Assembly: GCA_025642075.2 (NCBI GenBank) | Contig: JAODUO010000159.1 | Span: forward strand, 259,501-323,500 | DNA length: 64,000 bases | DNA from: Ridgeia piscesae | Lineage: Eukaryota; Annelida; Polychaeta; Sabellida; Siboglinidae | Reading direction: 5' to 3' | In this document: piece by piece, positions 10,859 to 24,600 of the stretch | Layout of the letters: each line of letters starts with the position of its first letter | Numbering within the stretch: position 1 is the stretch's first letter | Translations under genes and position numbers: made by a program | The notes under the pieces: generated by a model | Seen by the model: the letters and a program-made list of their open reading frames with translations, nothing else | Told to the model about the DNA's origin: nothing | Database searches by the model: none

Positions 10859-12626
10859 TACCTTTAACCATGAAGAGACACACTGGCTGGACGGGAGCCC
10901 AGGGTGATGATACTGACCTCATCCCTGAGAGAGATGTTGGGCAACTTTCTCCAAAGAAGCGAGCAGTCAACCAGACAAGAAAACTGGAGGATGCTGGTAC
11001 AAATCTTTCACTGCATATTGTATTGCTACGCTTCTCATTATAATTACTTCAAAAGAACTTAGTTGTCTGTGTAGATCATATTTGTTCTTCTAAACATACA
11101 TGCCTATAGTGAATGAGTTCATGGCTATAGACGGTGTATATTTGTGGACAAATAGGTGTTTAATTGCAGCATGGCTGAATGCTTCCCAGAAAATTGAACA
11201 GGTCTGTCAAAGAGTAAGATATAAAACGCTGAATGAGCAATCCTGGGGAAAAAGACTGAACACTGAATGTAATGAAAAACATTATTAAACTAAAAATGAC
11301 ATGGTGTGTTGACACAGTGGACATCTGATGTCTCAATTCTGCTCTCTTACCAACAGGTGATGGCCACAGGAACACAGCCATCCAAAGACAGATGGTGTCA
11401 AAGTGGGAACGGGAAATCCTTGAAGACAAATACCTCCGTCTCTACGAGGAAAACATCTTGCTTAAAAAGCATGGCCGAAGACAGGAAGACAAGATCAAGA
11501 GGTAAGAACGCTCCCAGGAGACCAAATCAAGAGATTAGGATAGGACAGGACAAAATCAAGAGATTAGGATAGGACGGGACAACATAGAGAGATTAGGATA
11601 GGAGGAAAAAAAATTTTAATGTAAGAACATTCTCAGGAGAAAAAAATCAAGAGATAAGAACACCTTTAATCGGAAGACAGGATGGTGGATCCAAAGATAA
11701 AAAGACTTGGAAGACATAATGATGGTAAGTTATGTCATCCTGGTTGACCTATTCATACACCAGTGAGGGAGAAAACTTGATTTTGGATGACCACCCACCA
11801 GTGAATTGAGTACTTACTTCATACTCCTACGCCTACTGTTTCTCTGCAGTACATCTTACAATTGTTGATCAAGAATTGTGTTATAAGTCGTTAACTAATC
11901 ATAAAAATACAGATTAATGAAAACTTTGTAAATAACAGATGCTTGCATGTGTCATTAATGGTTGAGAATTAATTTTCTCAAATTCTCTTGTTATAGAATG
12001 GCAACAAAACTACTCCGACTTCTTAGTGACAAAAAGAAAATGGACACTGGGATTGCAGGTATGATCACATCTCTTTCTTATACAACTGTTATTATTTGGC
12101 CATATATTTCAATTACGTAAACCATAATAGCTCCTGTCCAATACACCTTATGTTAGCCATGGTGACAAACTTTGTAAACAATACAACATTTTGCGTGTTT
12201 TCATCAGTATTACGGTTTGTGTATCTTCAAAGTCGGCCCTACTTCACATAACCTCGCTCTGATAATGTGTAACGTCCTACATCAGAGTAGTTCAGTGAAA
12301 GTTCAGTTCTTGGAAAATAAACTAACACCAGATTGGTTATAACCGCTCTGTTTCAGGAAGATACAAAACTATTTTTTAAAATATGAAATAGTAGGTAATG
12401 AATTATTTTTGAATGGACCCATGTGCAACTTTGCAGCTGCTCTCTTGTGAGACTTTCTGTCTGGATGTAGCTAAACAGATAATGTGAGTTGAGTTGCTGG
12501 AGTGCAATATAACACTTTGCAGGGCTTGCCAAGAAAGGACGTGACATTGAGACAGAGGAAATGCTGGAGGACCTGCACAGTAAGATGAGAGAGTTGGAAC
12601 GACAGAACACACAACTCAAAGAGAAG
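10859..12626 (+). CDS. RPGRIP1L: RPGRIP1L exons 1-4: N-terminus and start of coiled coil
   Basis: Residues 1-146. Exon 1 encodes a poorly conserved, charged N-terminus (MKRHTGW...). Exons 2-4 carry the most conserved N-terminal signature of the RPGRIP1 family: [34 protein letters not shown], then [20 protein letters not shown]. These segments are heptad-rich coiled coil. The exon 4 donor (AAG|GTTCTT) is weak compared with the others. Intron 1 holds a truncated SINE tail at about 11,105-11,290. Confidence 0.93.
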
Positions 12627-15600
12627 GTTCTTATTTCAGTTATCCACACAATCCTTCTTTTGAAAAACTCGTAGGATATTGCTACCATGCAAACAAACAG
12701 TAAACCTTGTTGTTTGTGTAAAACTCTCAACCATCTGTGTAACTAATTGCAAATGATGACATGTGTGTTGCTTGGTTGTCAAAAATAGAATACCTTTTTG
12801 TTTACTGTAGTTATTGTCTTTCACACAGATTTTTTTCGCATGCCCCTGTTTTTGTCGTTTCCAGGTGGGTGCTATTGGAGATAATGTATAATGCAAACTA
12901 TTGTAATGATATATACGTAAGGTTTAGAATAAATATATCTCTGGGAATGGTGTATAAGAGTGTGTGTGCCTAACTTAAGAATGTATTACATATACTTATC
13001 TTAGTTAATAAGTGAATATAGTTAATCATGCCTCTCACCTGTATTGTTGTACACAACATCAGTTAAGCTGAAAATTACATATTAGTCTAAGGTATATTTA
13101 TATTTAAAAAAAATTATCCGTTTTCCTGTTTCATATGCTACCGGCTATCATCATCTATCTGGTAGTAGTTGTCTGCTCCCACTAGATAGTAACACAATAG
13201 TCACTCTACACAATAGTGTCAGGATTACCATTATCACATTGCAGTTAACAGAGATGTCAGCATAGCTCTCGTTTTATTGCAGTGGGGAATGTTATCAACA
13301 AGACATGTTTCCATCAACATTCTGACATATTATTTGTTCGTTTAGCATGTCTGTTAGCTATGATTTATATTTGACTTGACCAAGTCTTACAGCCTTCAGA
13401 TTATCAGGTCATACATGTAGATGTGTGCCAGTGACCAATGTTATGATTACAAACTCTCCATTGAGTAGTGTGTATGTGTATGTATTCATTTTGATTTTTA
13501 AGTGTTGCCGTCATTTGATAATACACATTCCTAGTTGGAGTATTACCAGTAAGCCATGTTACAGGTGTAGCAAGAATACATTAGAAATTGTGATCTTTTT
13601 TGCAGTACCCTTCAGCAAACGTCAAAATGATGCTACCAACGTAGACAAAGCTTGTTTTACAATCAGTCTTCAGTGAATTTCAAAAAAATTCAAAGAACAT
13701 TATATATATATTTCTTATACATACTGTGTCTAAGAGAAACACAGTGATTGCATTACTTTAACTTGAAATGGAAGTCTATGAGTATATACAGATTGACAGC
13801 TTTATAGAGATTGGAAATGCAAGTAATGCTGTAAGGGGCTCACTGAAATAGATCATGTCAAACTATTTTAGAAGATACTTGAATATGCATAACTTAATAA
13901 CCATAATACTGGAATTAATCTGCAATAAAAGTGAAATGTGTGTGTTGTAGTTACTGCTGACGAAACAGCAGGTGGCGCTTCAAGCACAGACGTCGCGGAG
14001 ACCTATCTACGGTCACGTCCAAGCTCGCATCAACACGGTCAGTGCTCATGCTTGTTCTCTTTCAAACAAATAACTACAGTATTTTATCGAGTGTTCATGT
14101 TTATAACTGTTTATTTTAAATGTGTGCTGTTGCTTTTAGCCTAAAATGGATTTGAATATGTTCAGTTTTCAACAAGGCCAGTTCTTGCTGTTCCAAATGA
14201 TTCCATATGTTTGGATGACATCCAGCCAATTATTGCTTGCTCAGTGTAATTGTTCACAGTAGCCTGTAAGTCTTGTATGATTGTAGTGAGTTATATTAAT
14301 CTATGTAAGATATATAAACATAGACGCCTTTCTTTATGTTTAAGCTTAATACAACTGCCTACCATGCCCTTTTATCCAAACAACCTGCATATTTACGTTC
14401 AACGCTTACTCCAGCAAGAAAGCACAGACAGCAATAGTTGGCTAGTTGTAATCTACTTTTTATTCCCAGAATTAAGATGATTGTTGGAACGTAACTTTGT
14501 GTTGTTGCCTCACCATTTTGGTGAAATTCACATGATATCATATGCAGTAAATCACATGAAAATATAGTTTTGTCATCATCTACGAATGCATCATTTTAAT
14601 ATTGCCTTCCTTTCTCTTGTAATCTTGCCAGGTCCCCCCATCTGTTGATGACTCTTATACTGTGCATGGTTAACAGATTGCTTACTCCTTTGGGTTTATT
14701 GTACCACTGAGTTTGAGGATACTGAAGTCATTATTATTATTATTACCTATTACCCATGAATATTCGTGACAACATCTGGTTATTTCAGGGTATCCCGAAG
14801 CCTCCAGTTGACCCAAGGATTGCACGAGGAATGAGGGTTACTGGCCCTCCAATTCCCATGTCAAAGTGCGTAAACATCAGTAATAAATTCTCAAACATAA
14901 GTGTATTGATTTGTTTTAGCAATTCTTAAATATTTTTGAAGAAACTTTAAATGATTTTAACACATTATTATTGTTTTAACTACACTGCTAGTTGATTACT
15001 GTATTGGTTCTCTTTTATTAATTAACTTGCTTTAGCAAACTGATGTTGATGACTGATGTTTTCTTAAGAATATATTTAATTTAAAACAGCTGATTTGCTT
15101 TATTTTTCTGATATTTATACACCATTGTTATCTTTCAGTATGTATCTATTATTCTAAGCTTGTTTTTGTACTTGTCATGTAGTAGTTTGATGTGTGTTGC
15201 AGTCAAACATTAATACATTTCTGGTTTGATTTATGTATATCTTGACTGTGTTGATTGGTTGTATTGCAGAACAGCTCTAGCCCCCCGCTATGGCCACAGT
15301 GTGCTGGAGGAAACCAGGGCTGAGAACAAGATGTTGTAAGTGAATATTGTGATACTTATGTAGTCAGGCGTCTGACCGAGCTGTCATGTGTGTATGAGGG
15401 TATGTAAGCTGCTCCTAGACATTTTTCATTTTGATTGTCATCCTCATCCCCTTGAAATGCGTAACTTTTCTTTAAATCCCCCGTTGGTTAAATATTCTTA
15501 CTGGCTAAGGCTTTGTACATTGTCAAATGCCACTACTTGCAATGCTCTACCTATAATCAACAATACCCTAGCCACAAACATGTGGTTGAGACAGGGTTGT

Positions 15601-18600
15601 GAGCTGAACATAAGAAGAACAATGTGAGGTAAAGATGTATGAAGTCAATCAAGTCATACTGTTAATAAAGACAGCACACTGGCAAATAATGTCATTTTGT
15701 CAAAACAGCCAGATGGTGTCGGAATAAAATATTTCCTTTTCAGGGAGTCTGTGATAGGGGAACTGCAGGAGACAATTAATGTGCTGGAACAGGAGACTGA
15801 GATGCTTAAAGAGCAGGTATGTACATCATAGCATTGTAGGGGTACAGGTATATACATCATAGCATGGTATGGGTACAGGTATGTACCTCATAGCATGGTA
15901 GGGGTACAGGTATGTATCTCATGGCATGGTAGGGGTACAGGTATGTACCTCATAGCATGGTAGGGGAACAGGTATGTACCTCATAGCATGGTAGGGGAAC
16001 AGGTATGTACCTCATAGCATGGTAGGGGTACAGGTATGTACCTCATAGCATGGTAGGGGTACAGGTATGTACCTCATGGCATGGTAGGGGTACAGGTATG
16101 TACCTCATAGCATGGTAGGGGTACAGGTATGTACCTCAGCATGGTAGGGGAACAGGTATGTACCTCATAGCATGGTAGGGGAACAGGTATGTACCTCATA
16201 GCATGGTAGGGGTACAGGTATGTACCTCATAGCATGGTAGGGGTACAGGTATGTACCTCATGGCATGGTAGGGGTACAGGTATGTACCTCATAGCATGGT
16301 AGGGGTACAGGTATGTACCTCAGCATGGTAGGGGAACAGGTATGTACCTCATAGCATGGTAGGGGTACAGGTATGTACCCATCAGGTAGGGGACAGGTAT
16401 GTACCTAGCATGGTAGGGGAACAGGTATGTACCTCATAGCATGGTAGGGGTACAGGTATGTACCTCATAGCATGGTAGGGGAACAGGTATGTACCTCATA
16501 GCATGGTAGGGGTACAGGTATGTACCTCATAGCATGGTGGGGATACAGGTATGTACCTCATAGCATGGTAGGGGAACATGTAGGTACCTCATAGCATGGT
16601 AGGGGTACAGGTATGTACCTCATGGCATGGTAGGGGTACAGGTATGTACCTCATAGCATGGTAGGGGAACAGGTATGTACCTCATAGCATGGTAGGGGAA
16701 CAGGTATGTACCTCATAGCATGGTAGGGGAACAGGATTGTACATCATAGCATGGTAGGGGTACAGGTATGTACATCATAGCATGGTAGGGGTACAGGTAT
16801 GTACCTCATAGCATGGTAGGGGTACAGGTATGTACATCATAGCATGGTAGGGGAACAGGTATGTACATCATAGCATGGTAGGGGAACAGGTATGTACATC
16901 ATAGCATGGTAGGGGAACAGGTATGTACATCATAGCATGGTAGGGGAACAGGTATGTACATCATAGCATGGTAGGGGTACAGGTATGTACATCATAGCAT
17001 GGTAGGGGAACAGGTATGTACATCATAGCATGGTAGGGGAACAGGTATGTACATCATAGCATGGTAGGGGTACAGGTATGTACATCATAGCATGGTAGGG
17101 GAACAGGTATGTACATCATAGCATGGTAGGGGAACAGGTATGTACATCATAACATGGTAGGGGTACAGGTATGTACATCATAGCATGGTAGGGGTACAGG
17201 TATGTACATCATAGTCGTAGGGGTACAGGTATGTACATCGTGGCATGGTAGGGGAACAATTACTAACATTATACCATGATAAGAGATGTTTAAGATGGCT
17301 CTCAAATGCTTATTTTGACTTGAATCAATGTACACATAGTAACAGTTTAGTAATTGTCTTAGTTGCCTTGTTGGAATAAATTGTTACTATGAAAATGAGA
17401 GAATTTCTGTAGACTCTATACTAGTTTTTAAGCAGGGTTGTTGACATGTGGCAGTAGAAACATGTCATTTTAGTTCACAGCCTTTCTTACACCTACTGTG
17501 GTATTAATGTTCCGTGAAGAAAAATGTCAGAAATCAGCTGACATGTAACCCTCTACCGCCATCTCAATGGAATAGGTATTCACTTTTTGTATTGAATTCA
17601 AGTTGAATCAGTGACTGTGCTTCGCAGGGACGAATCAAAGAAGCCGAATTTGAAGAAGATCTCTTGAAAATCAAGCAACAAATTACCCAAGGTCAAAGGT
17701 TGGTATAGCCGTTATATTTTCTATAAATAAAAGTAATTAACAAGGAAATATTAAGTTTATTATAAAATATAAGTTCTTAGTTATACAGTTTTATGTGCTT
17801 TTGAATTATTCAATGTTTCTTTCATTTAAATTGATTATATGTTTGGTATTGATGTTTTATTGAAACCATATGGAAGACAGCTGCAATGAGGTGGAATTAG
17901 GACAGATGTCAGTAACATTGACACCATTGTAGAGATTATGTTTACATAATGTGTATTCATATAAACAATGTTCAGTGAACATGAAATAATAACAATGTTT
18001 GGTTGCACAGACTCGGAATAACACGGTTTTTAAATGCCATCAATCATGTATTTGTGGTGTAAGTTATGAGTACTGAGAATTATGAGAACTAGACAGAACT
18101 ATTTATATTTGTAGAACCGTGATTCAGGAGAATATAGATGTAATTCGACTGCAACGTGAAGTAAAGGAGAAGTCAACCAAATTGACAGCACTTCAGGCAC
18201 AGTTCGCCAGTCTCGATGAGGTACAGTTTCTTTCTGGTTGTTCATTCATATCCAAATTCTCCAAACTGCATGGTTTATTCAGTAGATCAACAGCATGGTT
18301 TATTCAGTAGATCAACAGCATGGTTTATTCAGTAGATCAACAGCATGGTTTATTCCTTCACAATGCCTATGTTACATTCTAAATAATGAACACTATGAAA
18401 TGCCTTTGCAATATTTGCTCCCTAAAACAAAGCTGATATTCTAGTTGTGTAAATCACCTAACACTAACAAAACTTAATGACACAATGACCAGAAAAGTTT
18501 GATTTTGTAAAATGTGGACAAAGTTGTTTTTTTGCGACAGATACTGTTTTATCTTTCGAAATATATTAATGATTTAAAAGTATATCTGGTCATTGCATGC

Positions 18601-21600
18601 AGTAGAATATGATGAATTCAAAATAATAATAACATGATTTTCAAATTTCCTTAACTTTCCAAAAGTTCAATTTATTGATAGTAATCATATAAACCTATCA
18701 TAATGTGGTTTACCATGGAGTGTGTGGCTCTAATTAAAAATGTGACATTTCATTAGTTGTTCCGCTCCTTAGTTCAACTTCCTTAAGTTTCCAAAAGTGA
18801 ACTTTATTGATAGTAAACATAAACCTATCATAATGTGGTTTACCATGGAGTGTGTGGCTCTAATTAAAAATGTGACATTTCATGAGTGGTTCCACTCTTT
18901 AGCTCTGTATTCTGGTCAGTGAATCATTGTGAAGATGTAATGATGTTGTTTTCTATTGTAGAACCTACACAGCGTGAAGGGTTCACATGAACAAGTGCTA
19001 CGGGAGATGAGTTTGTTGAATGAACAACTGAAACGTGAACAGAACAAGTGTCTGTCTCTACAGCATGAACTCAGGTCTGGCAACGCATCGCAACGGATCA
19101 TCCTAGAAGTGAGTCTTTGTGTCTATCCACTCTTACTTTTATTCTTGTAAAATTAATGGAAGAATTACACATTTGAGATACTGTGATGAAGAGAGGCATT
19201 GTAAAGCGTAATGGAATGTGTAGAAGCTGTTGGTACTGAAATAAAATTATAAAGATATTTCTCATACTTTATACAGCCAAAACACAATGTATTAAGATCA
19301 TGAGAATAATTATTATTTAGAAAAAAAGTTGTTATGTTATGTCTCTTCTGTCACCTAGCTACAAGAAAGGGTCACTGACTTGGAGAGAGAATGTGAGATT
19401 TTAAAGGAGGCAAATGAAAAACTTGTCAAGAGGTATGTCTCATTTGCATATTGCAAATATTTAAAATAATTTAACACAGAATGCAAGTTAAGACTAAAGG
19501 TATTACAAAAATGCAAATTACTTACTATCTGTCTGAACGTTTAGCTTACTACTTGGCAGATCATTTGGTGGATCATACCTACATGGCAGATCATTTGGTG
19601 GATCATACCTACATGGCAGATCATTTGGTGGATCATACCAGTTTAAGTGTTTGTAACATTATAGCGCAATCTTCGTGTAGTTCAGCTTCGAGTCCCCTTC
19701 CTTGACAAGCAAGTACACCTTAAACTGTTGACATTATTGTCTCAGTTATCAGCCGAATTACTTTGCACACTCAGATATTCTATGGGTTTTAGATGAACCT
19801 ATATTTTTTGATAAATCCCATATTTGGATAACATATTATAGTTAGTGGCTCAACACCATCATGTACAGTGTGCTAATAGGTCAAATGTCCAACTTTATTC
19901 TTATTGGCTGATATAGTATGCTATGTGTATCATAAGGTGTACCTGGTGTATTTTCTACCTATCAGAAACAATTGACAAAATGCAGGCACCAATTTGGTTT
20001 CGCCGAGAAATATTGGCTTGCTGAAAAAAGAATGTTTCTACGAATGTACTAGTATTGAGTGTGTATTATATAGCTGACAGTTACTGATGTAATTGTTGAC
20101 CTCAGTGCGTTTGACCTTGAGCGGGAGAGGGAATGGCGACAGCGGGAGAACGCCCTGAAGGTGCAGATAGCCCAGTTGGAGGCGACTCTGAAGGCTGACG
20201 TTGGGGAGAAAGGGAGCATTATTGATCGACTCACCACGGAAAATGGTACAGTTCAGTTTGCATTTCATATGACGGTCTTGAAGTCATTCGCTGCATAGAA
20301 ATGACTCATTCTGCATTATTGTTACATCTAGGTGTCACTTAGTGTCACCACTGTCATTTGTCTCATTCTGCACTACTGTTACATCTAGGTGTCACTTAGT
20401 GTCACCACTGTCATTTGTCTCATTTTGCACTACTGTTACATCTAGGTCTCACTTAGTGTCACCACTGTCATTTGTCTCATTCTGCACTACTGTTACATCT
20501 AGGTCTCACTTAGTGTCACCACTGTCATTTGTCTCATTCTGCACTACTGTTACATCTAGGTGTCACTTAGTGTCACCACTGTCATTTGTCTCATTCTGCA
20601 CTATTGTTACATCTAGGTGTCACTTATTGTCACCACTGTCATTTCTCTCATTCTGCACTACTGTTACATCTAGGTGTCACTTAGTGTCACCACTGTCATT
20701 TCTCTCATTCTGCACTATTGTTACATCTAGGTCTCACTTAGTGTCACCACTGTCATTTCTCTCATTCTGCACTACTGTTACATCTAGGTGTCACTTAGTG
20801 TCACCACTGTCATTTGTCTCATTCTGCACTACTGTTACATCTAGGTCTCACTTAGTGTCACCACTGTCATTTGTCTCATTCTGCACTACTGTTACATCTA
20901 GGTGTCACTTAGTGTCGCCACTGTCATTTGTCTCATTCTGCACTACTGTTACATCTAGGTCTCACTTAGTGTCACCACTGTCATTTCTCTCATTCTGCAC
21001 TACTGTTACATCTAGGTGTCACTTAGTGTCACCACTGTCATTTGTCTCATTCTGCACTACTGTTACATCTAGGTCTCACTTAGTGTCACCACTGTCATAT
21101 AAATGTCTCATTCTGCACTACTGTTACATCTAGGTCTCACTTAGTGTCACCACTGTCATTTGTCTCATTCTGCACTACTGTTACATCTAGGTGTCACTTA
21201 GTGTCACCACTGTCATTTCTCTCATTCTGCACTACTGTTACATCTAGGTGTCACTTAGTGTCACCACTGTCATTTCTCTCATTCTGCACTACTGTTACAT
21301 CTAGGTGTCACTTAGTGTCACCACTGTCATTTCTCTCATTCTGCACTACTGTTACATCTAGGTGTCACTTAGTGTCACCACTGTCATTTGTCTCATTCTG
21401 CACTACTGTTACATCTAGGTCTCACTTGGTGTCACCACTGTCATTTGTCTCATTCTGCACTACTGTTACATCTAGGTGTCACTTGGTGTCACCACTGTCA
21501 TTTCTCTCATTCTGCACTACTGTTACATCTAGGTGTCACTTAGTGTCACCACTGTCATTTGTCTCATTCTGCACTACTGTTACATCTAGGTCTCACTTAG

Positions 21601-24600
21601 TGTCACCACTGTCATTTGTCTCATTCTGCACTACTGTTACATCTAGGTGTCACTTAGTGTCACCACTGTCATTTGTCTCATTCTGCACTACTGTTACATC
21701 TAGGTGTCACTTAGTGTCACCACTGTCATTTGTCTCATTCTGCACTACTGTTACATCTAGGTCTCACTTAGTGTCACCACTGTCATTTGTCATTATCAGT
21801 GATTGGAAAATGGATTGTTCTTAATCTTGTAACTGTTGGCATCATTTACTGTCGTGGTGTGACATATTTCACACATGGTGCCAGCAGACTAATTGGAGCT
21901 AAATGAAGTTATATAAAGTTACAAAATCCATCAGATATATAAACTGTCCAATCTTCAAAATGGTCCCGTGGAATAGGAGTGTGGAATATAGTTGCTAAGT
22001 TTCAAGTTATAAGCTGTTCGCTGGACTGAGATGACAGTTTCAATTAAACATAAATGTATGTCGGAATTATGTTTGTCCACAGCTGCAGTTTCAGTGGCCA
22101 AACTCCTGCGTATACCACTTGTCAATTACATCGGTAACTACACTAGTGGGACCAGTCATTGCAAATGGTTTCCTTTACGGAGCAGTCATTGCAGAGTGGT
22201 ACATTAGAAGGAGCAGTTATTATGGGTGATTCAGTAGAGGGAGCAATCATTGTGGTTTGATTCATAACAGGGAGCAGTCATTGGGTGGTGATTCGTTTGA
22301 GGGAGTGGTCATTGTGGGATGTTTTATTAGGTTGCCTTACAGGAAGTTCAATTCGTTCTTTATGTTTGTAATGTATAAAATTGGAAACCTGGGGATATAC
22401 AAGTATGTTCTGGAATTATTACTACTGAAATTTATCAGCATTGGTAATTAAAAAATGCTTAATATCATGTTCTATTATGGTAATTGAAAGAACAATTTCA
22501 TGGAAATTGAACTGCAAAAATCACCTACTTCAAAACCACTCTGCCGTGTCTTAGGTAATTGTTGAATCTGTTCTGACATATGAAACTGTTGCTACCAAAG
22601 CATTGCAATACTCACCATGGTTATCTGTTGTGTTTTGTTCTTTAGGAATGTAAGGATTTGTTGTTTTCTTAATTAACGGTATGTTTATGTGATAGTTTTA
22701 GTTGTGTTATCATTGTATGGTGTTTCAATTAAACAAAATGAAACCGTTGAAATATTTCAAAATAATGTGAAAAATGTTAACAAGAAATTTTAAAATCTTT
22801 TCACAACTACTGCAGCTTTCATACCATGCTTTGATTGTTATACTTGAATGGGTTTGTAGCAGGAAGCCAGCTGGATCATATAGCCACAAACTTAGTGGTT
22901 TTTAATGTATATGTTTTTTTGATATTTAGAGTTGAAAATGTTTAGTACACTGCTGGTGATGACTACAGTGACTGTATAGTACATTGCTGGTGTTGACTAC
23001 AGTGACTGTATAGTACATTGCTGGTGTTGACTACAGTGACTGTCTAGTACACTGCTGGTGGTGACTACAGTGACTGTATAGTACACTGCTGGTGGTGACT
23101 ACAGTGACTGTATAGTACACTGCTGGTGGTGACTACAGTGACTGTATAGTACACTGCTGGTGATGACTACAGTGACTGTATAGTACACTGCTGGTGTTGA
23201 CTACAGTGACTGTATAGTACACTGCTGGTGTTGACTACAGTGACTGTATAGTACACTGCTGGTGATGACTACAGTGACTGTATAGTACACTGCTGGTGAT
23301 GACTACAGTGACTGTATAGTACACTGCTGGTGATGACTACAGTGACTGTATAGTACACTGCTGGTGATGACTACAGTGACTGTATAGTACACTGCTGGTG
23401 ATGACTACAGTGACTGTATAGTACACTGCTGGTGGTGACTACAGTGACTGTATAGTACACTGCTGGTGGTGACTACAGTGACTGTCTAGTACACTGCTGG
23501 TGGTGACTACAGTGACTGTATAGTACACTGCTGGTGGTGACTACAGTGACTGTATAGTACACTGCTGGTGGTGACTACAGTGACTGTATAGTACACTGCT
23601 GGTGGTGACTACAGTGACTGTCTAGTACACTGCTGGTGATGACTACAGTGACTGTCTAGTACACTGCTGGTGATGACTACAGTGACTGTCTAGTACACTG
23701 CTGGTGATGACTACAGTGACTGTATAGTACACTGCTGGTGATGACTACAGTGACTGTATAGTACAGTGCTGGTGATGACTACAGTGACTGTATAGTACAC
23801 TGCTGGTGATGACTACAGTGACTGTATAGTACACTGCTGGTGATGACTACAGTGACTGTATAGTACACTGCTGGTGATGACTACAGTGACTGTATAGTAC
23901 ACTGCTGGTGGTGACTACAGTGACTGTCTAGTACACTGCTGGTGGTGACTACAGTGACTGTATAGTACACTGCTGGTGGTGACTACAGTGACTGTATAGT
24001 ACACTGCTGGTGTTGACTACAGTGACTGTATAGTACACTGCTGGTGATGACTACAGTGACTGTATAGTACACTGCTGGTGATGACTACAGTGACTGTCTA
24101 GTACACTGCTGGTGATGACTACAGTGACTGTATAGTACACTGCTGGTGATGACTACAGTGACTGTATAGTACACTGCTGGTGATGACTACAGTGACTGTA
24201 TAGTACACTGCTGGTGATGACTACAGTGACTGTATAGTACACTGCTGGTGATGACTACAGTGACTGTATAGTACACTGCTGGTGATGACTACAGTGACTG
24301 TATAGTACACTGCTGGTGATGACTACAGTGACTGTATAGTACACTGCTGGTGATGACTACAGTGACTGTATAGTACACTGCTGGTGATGACTACAGTGAC
24401 TGTATAGTACACTGCTGGTGATGACTACAGTGACTGTATAGTACACTGCTGGTGATGACTACAGTGACTGTATAGTACACTGCTGGTGATGACTACAGTG
24501 ACTGTATAGTACACTGCTGGTGATGACTACAGTGACTGTATAGTACACTGCTGGTGATGACTACAGTGACTGTCTAGTACACTGCTGGTGATGACTACAG

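Noticed and set aside
20342..21824. Two long ORFs (263 and 226 codons) of a Ser/Cys/Thr-rich 19-residue repeat
   Set aside because: They are read across the 57-bp minisatellite inside RPGRIP1L intron 13, with exons 13 and 14 joining in phase around them.
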